A stretch of DNA of 55,958 bases, from contig CAISYI010000095.1 of the NCBI GenBank assembly GCA_903889595.1, positions 1-55,958 on the forward strand, written 5' to 3'. The stretch's first letter is position 1. Each line of letters opens with the position of its first letter. The translations under genes and the position numbers were made by a program. Below the pieces are notes generated by a model. The model was not told the DNA's origin, ran no database searches, and was given only the letters and a program-made list of their open reading frames with translations. Below, in pieces: positions 51,401 through 55,958 of this stretch. The DNA is from an uncultured beta proteobacterium. GTDB taxonomy: Bacteria; Pseudomonadota; Gammaproteobacteria; Burkholderiales; Burkholderiaceae.

Positions 51401-51707
51401 GGGTGCCAATCATTAAGCCATTGCAGAAGATGGCATTTTGTTGACTAAGTAAGGTTTGTTCAACATCCTGTCTAGGAGACAATTGGCATTTCTCACCGAT
51501 GAGTAAGGAGTCGCCGAGTTCTAAAGCCTGTTGGATGGGGGCATTTAGAAAATTAAGGTTTCCTTGAGCAACTGCAAACGGAGATGAGAGTTGTTGTATC
51601 AATACAATGCTAAACCAGAGAAATAACCTCTTTGTCAGCCAAGTGAGGGCCCTAGAAGGATCTTCACAATACAAGGTAGAAAAAACTAGAGATCGAGAAG
51701 TCATCAT
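48468..51707 (-). CDS. Secreted TPR-CHAT domain protein (caspase-like putative protease)
   Basis: Signal peptide LFLWFSIVLIQQLSSPFAVAQG; TPR-like repeats; CHAT dyad region YRVLYFATHGLLPG and DLVVLSACNTAGGNGKFGGEALSGLAEAFFYAGARNLLVTHWSV. Confidence 0.92.
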   Translation of the reverse strand: MMTSRSLVFSTLYCEDPSRALTWLTKRLFLWFSIVLIQQLSSPFAVAQGNLNFLNAPIQQALELGDSLLIGEKCQLSPRQDVEQTLLSQQNAIFCNGLMIGTLNSQAELPSVEDKQLNERLKATLTQFAQSRASVVVSSKMQCQQPHWIEQSPQQIMDPPILAFPCELGNGNWPHLVLIRSEGKKIYVAEGPPATLPLLIKAVTISMNQPPNVSASLTEQTRRLKEIWGKPIRFYNPKDLDYYEKILSEARVANSLGKYDQSEALFRRALQLQSQFLGEDSELLINTLLDLALNTSNNGRYEEADGLFRRGERLVQKSTRPEDKARLYSYQGYHAANQRNYLDGQQYAKFAVRQWRKANEEDNTALGAVFSGQVDDHDNLMQGELAMALNFQANMSLRNEDFVGAATQASEAFKIIQETETVPAFWKTNILVTLGDISLAQQRISAAVKYYKTALNYQRDIFGDSPLTVKILTKLATGLQDEGFNTESILTFREAIKVAKELPNGTKGVLSADQLSNYAEAAIAIVPTLKTVKEQQGLFNEVYDAFQLQSSSVMDKTLAMTSAKMRISDPNIASLVDQLQSLERKRDADKAQLASETALMDDQRSKLVEDRLTLEIKEHNEKIKAIQTELENKYPRYTELTSGRFVSLSQLQSYLDPQEAIALFLLGNQASYLQLITKKDIHIVQIPITQDQITEDVRSLRKALDAQQGSVSEFDLNKSYSLYESIFGKVGDYLQDKKHLIIVPTGPLASLPFSILVTKSPTSNDYTQAEWLIRKVAISHAPSLASFYDQRSTTLIKQASLPFLGFGNPVLAPLKKSVQNTTQTVANPTDKKTPQLPPTAVELCRESGPIPTEVLLAMPSLPDTANELQQIGKIMSMGQTPALYLGKDASEENLRKLQLNEYRVLYFATHGLLPGELRCQSEPGLVLTPPPKIEKDTLKSQDGLVDASEIAQFKLNADLVVLSACNTAGGNGKFGGEALSGLAEAFFYAGARNLLVTHWSVSSAATVQLMQKTFSVLGPKLEGGTSMALQQAQLQMVANPQFSHPIFWGAFDLVGDGAPDGVGSSRQLVSTQITSSNAM

Positions 51708-54700
51708 TCCTTACCACTCCAAGATCCAGAAATTGGATGTTGAAACACTTTTGTAACTGGTTGTTTAATTGGTATCACTTTCTGAATCGCAACTCCTGTT
51801 GCCACTGGAGTCGTTGCGACCCGAAGTTCTCGTCGGCTCTCGGATTTCGGTGCTGGAGTATTAATTTCAGGAACTGTAACTTGGGCTAGGCTAGTATCAC
51901 CTTGATCTAAACTGTCTGCGGGAACTGATTTGGAGTTTAGTTTCGGAGAAGGTGCACTATCAGCTACAGCGGAACTCGGTGCAGTGTTTTGAGTACTTGG
52001 TTCAACACTTGTGCCAACTGAAGATGTTGTTGTGCTTGCAGTATTTGATGACCCTGAGTTAGACGCGCTGGTTGGCGTTGAATCAACAAATGATACTGCC
52101 GTTGTTTGCGTTACTACCTGCACAGTTTCCGTATTTATTATCCCTGAAGTACCAGTATTAACAATTGTAGAATTATTGGATCCAACTGGTGATGAAGGTG
52201 TTGGCCCTGAAGTTGAGGGGATATTGGGACTCCTCGTAACTATCGGAAGTTCATTAGAAATTATTGGTGGTCCTATAGGAGGTGAAATAGGGGGAGGTAT
52301 TAACGGGGTATTAGTAATAACCACAGGATTTTGACTAGGATTAGATGAAACTGGAATTAGGGGCGTATCCAAAATATTTAATACATTGCCACCTTTAATA
52401 ATTTGTCCAAGTCCTGCCAAACTCTTAATAGATACACCGGTCAAAGCGCCACTAATATCAAAAATACCATTATTGATTAATTGTTGACTAGCACTAATTG
52501 AACCACTGCCAAATAGTTGTAAAACTGAAGAGGCATTAATTACCGTCTGACCACTGTAGGTATTAGCAGCTGATAATACAACCGTTCCGCCCCCAGCAAT
52601 AACAATATCGCCTGGTGTCGCACCATTAGAAATCACACCCGCCTGGGTATAAATAGCTCCAGGAGCTACATAAAAAGTTGGATCACCAGAGATGACCATT
52701 GGATTGTTGATAGTCGTGGATTTCTTAATACTTAAAATAGCAGGAGTAGTCGTATTTCCAACAAGATTTAATGTTCCAGAACCCAAAGCAGCTCCAGAGG
52801 TGATGGTTAAGGTATTACCTGCTGTAACAGTCATATCACCTGTTAGGTGATTTGTACCTGAAAGGGTTTGAGTGCCATCCAGAATATTGAACTGTCCCGA
52901 CCCTTGAATATCCCCACTAAATGTATCAAAAAATGGATTACTTGGACCAGTAATATTCAGTGATTTTGATCCTAAATTGACAGTTCCATTTCCTGACATC
53001 CCTATAATATTTGTGCCACTAGACGTCCCACTGATATCAACCACCCCATCAAATACAATAGTATTGGCATTGGCAACACTACCTTTGCCAATAAGTGCTA
53101 AGGTAGCTAAACGCTCAACATAGGCCTCACCAGTAAAGGTATTAATTCCAGAAAGGGTTTGAGTACCCTTTTCAATATAAATTGAACCTGCTGGTCCACC
53201 ACCAATACCGCCATCTGCTAAAACTCCTGAAAATGTATCATTAGCATTATTGAGAATTAATACATTGGAGCCAAGAGCAACTCGGCCTGATCCAGTTAAA
53301 GAAACTATATCGGCATTACCGAAAGTAGCATCGTAATCGGCATCATATGTTTGAGTAATCTGACTAATATCAAATGTTCCATCCACGTTGACAAGCTTAC
53401 TTTTTTCTATCGAACCTTCCCCTGCTAATGCTAAGGTTGCGTTTGCTCCAATATATGTTGTCCCGGAATAAGTATTGATGCCAGTCAGTGTTTCGGTCCC
53501 TTTAGAAATAGTGAGTGACCCACCCACACCATTAAATATTCCGCCATCCGCAATGACACCTTCGAAAGTGTCATTCGCATTAGTGATATTTAGATTATTC
53601 GAGCCAAGAGCTACATCACCATCACCAGTTAAGGAAACAATGGAAGCGCCAATGGAAGTTCCACTAATATCAAAGGTTCCAGACACATTAACTAGCTTAC
53701 TTGAACTAATCGACCCATTACCCGATAAGGCTAAGGTCGCATTAGTAGAAATCACCGTATTACCTGCGTAAGTATTGATACCTGACAAGGTTTGGGTTCC
53801 GCCAGAAATTGTTAATGATCCGTTACTTGTTCCTATAGCATCAGAAATTACCCCAGAGAAATTATCATTTGCATTAGTAATGTTGAGATTATTAGCGTTT
53901 AATTTAACATTTCCTGATCCAGCTAAAGATTGAATAGAAGCGCCACTATTTCCTTGTATTCCCAACACACCATTTACATTTACTTCACCACTCGTTGCAA
54001 TCGATCCATTACCAGAAAGTACAAGCATACCTCCCGAATTAATGAGGGTATTACCAGTGAAAGTATTAATTCCTGTCAGTGTTTGCGTGCCACCTGAAGT
54101 CGTTAAAGATCCTCCCACTCTATTCGATAAACCTCCATCTGCTAACACTCCTGAAAAAGTGTCATTTGAGTTAGTGATATTCAGGTTTTGTGCACCTAGA
54201 TTGACTGCTCCACTACCAGTTAGGGAATTAACTGAAGCACCAGTCGTTCCACCAATATCCAATGTTCCCAATACATTTACTTGTTGACTATTTGATATTG
54301 AACCATTTCCAGAAAGTGCTAATAGTGCTCCTTGCTGAATCAAAGTTCCACCGGTATAAGTATTGATACCTGTTAATGTTTCTATTCCAGTATTCAACGA
54401 TAGGCTACCAGTGCCGTTGATGACGCCACTATATGTGCCGCTGGCGTTTGTTAAAGTAAGCTGCTTTGCACCTAGATTAGTATTTCCATTACCAGATAAG
54501 CTAACGATACTCGCACCATTGGAACTACTAATATCAAACGTACCGTTATTCACTAAACCAATTGAGTTTGCGATACTACCGTTACCCTGAAGAGCTAAAG
54601 TACTTGAGGTAATCGTCGTCGGTCCAGTGTAGGTGTTAGGCGCGGTTAATGCTAATGTTCCACCACCTGTGACAACCACATCTCCTGATGATATTCCATC

Positions 54701-55958
54701 TGAAATAATACCCGTTTGCGTATAGACTGTTCCACTTGCGATGTTAAAGACAGGATCACCTGAAACCTTGATCTGATTATTAATAGTAGTGTTAGAAAGT
54801 ATATTTAAAGTAGCTGCTGTCGTGTTACTTCCAACTAAAGAGATATTTCCTGTCCCTAAAGCTTGACCTGAGTTAATAGACAAGGTGGTTCCAGGGTTAA
54901 GTGTTACACCACCACTGAAATTGCTGACACCTAATAATGTCTGACTTCCTTGATTCAGAGCTATGCTTCCCGTGCCGTTAATCGAACCACTATAAATACC
55001 GCTTGCATTAGATAAGCTTAATTGCTGTGCACCTAGAACAGTCGTACCAGTTCCAGATAAGGTAGTAATTGTGGTTCCACTGGTATTGCCAATATTGAAG
55101 GTGCCGTTATTTGTGATACTAATGGAGTTAGCAATGCTGCCATTTCCTGTCAATATTAAGGAACCACCGTTAATCAAAGTTGGTCCAGTATAGGTATTAA
55201 CGCCTGAGAATGTCTCTGAACCACTATTGAGTGCAACCCCACCCGTTCCATTAATGACGCCGCTATAAGTGCCGCTGGCATTGGTTAAATTGAGTTGATA
55301 AGAGCCTAAATTGATATTACCTATACCATCTAAACTGGAGAAGGTTGCACCACTGCTACTTGTCACAGTTAGATTACTATTATTTAGAAGACCACTGGAA
55401 GCGATGCTACCGTTACCAACTAAGATTAAATTACCACCGTTTAATGATGTCATACCAGAATAAGTGTTCACTCCAGCTAGGGTTTGTGTTCCTCCGGAAA
55501 TCGTCAGTGACCCACCTAACCTATTCCCTACTCCACCATTGGCAATCACTCCAGAGAATGTGTCATTGGCATTCGTAATATTTAGCGTTTGCGATCCTAG
55601 GACAACGCTGCCATTACCTGTTAATGTAGTAATTAAGGCACTATTTAAAGTACTGCTGATATCAAACGTGCCTGTTGCATTGACTTGTGAACTATTAGCT
55701 ATTGAACCATTGCCACTTAAAGCAAGGGTTGCTCCGTTATTAATAGCTGTAGTACCCGTATACGTATTCACACTACTGAGAGTTTCAGTTCCAGCATTCA
55801 ACGCTAAGCTACCGGTGCCGTTGATCACACCACTGTAAAGTCCAGTTGCATTTGACAGAGTTAACTGTTGTGCGCCAAGGTTCATACTTCCGCTTCCTGC
55901 AAGGCTAGTGATGGTGGAACCATTTGTAGCACTAATATCAAAGATACCGTTATTGGTC
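51704..55958 (-). CDS. Giant repeat adhesin / TpsA-like exoprotein, C-terminal part (5' end lies outside the window)
   Basis: ORF stays open to the window edge (upstream of 55885 reads ...TNNGIFDISATNGSTITSLAGSGS-MNLGAQQL); autotransporter-associated beta-strand repeats (GINTYTGTT..ALSGNGSI); no C-terminal barrel. Confidence 0.88.
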   Translation of the reverse strand, partial: TNNGIFDISATNGSTITSLAGSGSMNLGAQQLTLSNATGLYSGVINGTGSLALNAGTETLSSVNTYTGTTAINNGATLALSGNGSIANSSQVNATGTFDISSTLNSALITTLTGNGSVVLGSQTLNITNANDTFSGVIANGGVGNRLGGSLTISGGTQTLAGVNTYSGMTSLNGGNLILVGNGSIASSGLLNNSNLTVTSSSGATFSSLDGIGNINLGSYQLNLTNASGTYSGVINGTGGVALNSGSETFSGVNTYTGPTLINGGSLILTGNGSIANSISITNNGTFNIGNTSGTTITTLSGTGTTVLGAQQLSLSNASGIYSGSINGTGSIALNQGSQTLLGVSNFSGGVTLNPGTTLSINSGQALGTGNISLVGSNTTAATLNILSNTTINNQIKVSGDPVFNIASGTVYTQTGIISDGISSGDVVVTGGGTLALTAPNTYTGPTTITSSTLALQGNGSIANSIGLVNNGTFDISSSNGASIVSLSGNGNTNLGAKQLTLTNASGTYSGVINGTGSLSLNTGIETLTGINTYTGGTLIQQGALLALSGNGSISNSQQVNVLGTLDIGGTTGASVNSLTGSGAVNLGAQNLNITNSNDTFSGVLADGGLSNRVGGSLTTSGGTQTLTGINTFTGNTLINSGGMLVLSGNGSIATSGEVNVNGVLGIQGNSGASIQSLAGSGNVKLNANNLNITNANDNFSGVISDAIGTSNGSLTISGGTQTLSGINTYAGNTVISTNATLALSGNGSISSSKLVNVSGTFDISGTSIGASIVSLTGDGDVALGSNNLNITNANDTFEGVIADGGIFNGVGGSLTISKGTETLTGINTYSGTTYIGANATLALAGEGSIEKSKLVNVDGTFDISQITQTYDADYDATFGNADIVSLTGSGRVALGSNVLILNNANDTFSGVLADGGIGGGPAGSIYIEKGTQTLSGINTFTGEAYVERLATLALIGKGSVANANTIVFDGVVDISGTSSGTNIIGMSGNGTVNLGSKSLNITGPSNPFFDTFSGDIQGSGQFNILDGTQTLSGTNHLTGDMTVTAGNTLTITSGAALGSGTLNLVGNTTTPAILSIKKSTTINNPMVISGDPTFYVAPGAIYTQAGVISNGATPGDIVIAGGGTVVLSAANTYSGQTVINASSVLQLFGSGSISASQQLINNGIFDISGALTGVSIKSLAGLGQIIKGGNVLNILDTPLIPVSSNPSQNPVVITNTPLIPPPISPPIGPPIISNELPIVTRSPNIPSTSGPTPSSPVGSNNSTIVNTGTSGIINTETVQVVTQTTAVSFVDSTPTSASNSGSSNTASTTTSSVGTSVEPSTQNTAPSSAVADSAPSPKLNSKSVPADSLDQGDTSLAQVTVPEINTPAPKSESRRELRVATTPVATGVAIQKVIPIKQPVTKVFQHPISGSWSGKE
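52397..55958 (-). repeat. About ten tandem repeat units of about 91-111 aa plus two long units of about 190 aa
   Basis: Units starting LG(A/S)xxLxITN at 55879, 55600, 55309, 55036 (long), 54475, 54199, 53902, 53608, 53275, 52975 (long). Confidence 0.9.

Noticed and set aside
53475-55838. Several plus-strand ORFs (53475-53771, 54042-54287, 54363-54590, 55345-55578, 55464-55838) with similar sequences
   Set aside because: Their mutual similarity comes from the adhesin repeats on the opposite strand; antisense artefacts
1-55958. CRISPR arrays, tRNA/rRNA genes, insertion sequences or prophage genes
   Set aside because: No regularly spaced short repeats with unique spacers, no tRNA/rRNA-like segments and no transposase/integrase motifs were recognised by eye

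Overview
The window is a betaproteobacterial-looking, AT-rich chromosomal segment; a Burkholderiales/Polynucleobacter-type source is inferred from gene content only. It is densely coding on both strands. Left part: the N-terminus of infB, then nusA, rimP, an rluB-like pseudouridine synthase and scpB; a patatin-like lipoprotein; an NlpC/P60-like protein whose catalytic Cys is replaced by Ala; a yejABEF-type peptide ABC transporter; fabI; and a chromate transporter. Middle part (about 15.7-29.1 kb): a molybdenum-hydroxylase island. It holds modA, modB, a modC fused to a MocA/MobA-like nucleotidyltransferase, xdhC, a Tat-signal FAH-family protein, two [2Fe-2S]/molybdopterin hydroxylase pairs and a membrane-anchored CoxG. 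It is followed by a glutamate/aspartate-type ABC transporter, a bciA-like 8-vinyl reductase next to nnrU, a glutathione peroxidase and an MsbA-like exporter. Right part (about 38.4-56 kb) is the most unusual. One strand carries a truncated giant repeat adhesin, a secreted TPR-CHAT putative protease, an uncharacterised secreted protein, a CHASE2-adenylate/guanylate cyclase and a TpsB/ShlB transporter with overlapping or closely abutting genes. Next on the same strand come a periplasmic-binding-domain/beta-domain/MscS-channel fusion and an RsbV/RsbW/RsbU-like partner-switching module. I propose this last block as the candidate undescribed sensing/secretion system. All function calls come from reading motifs; no database search was run.
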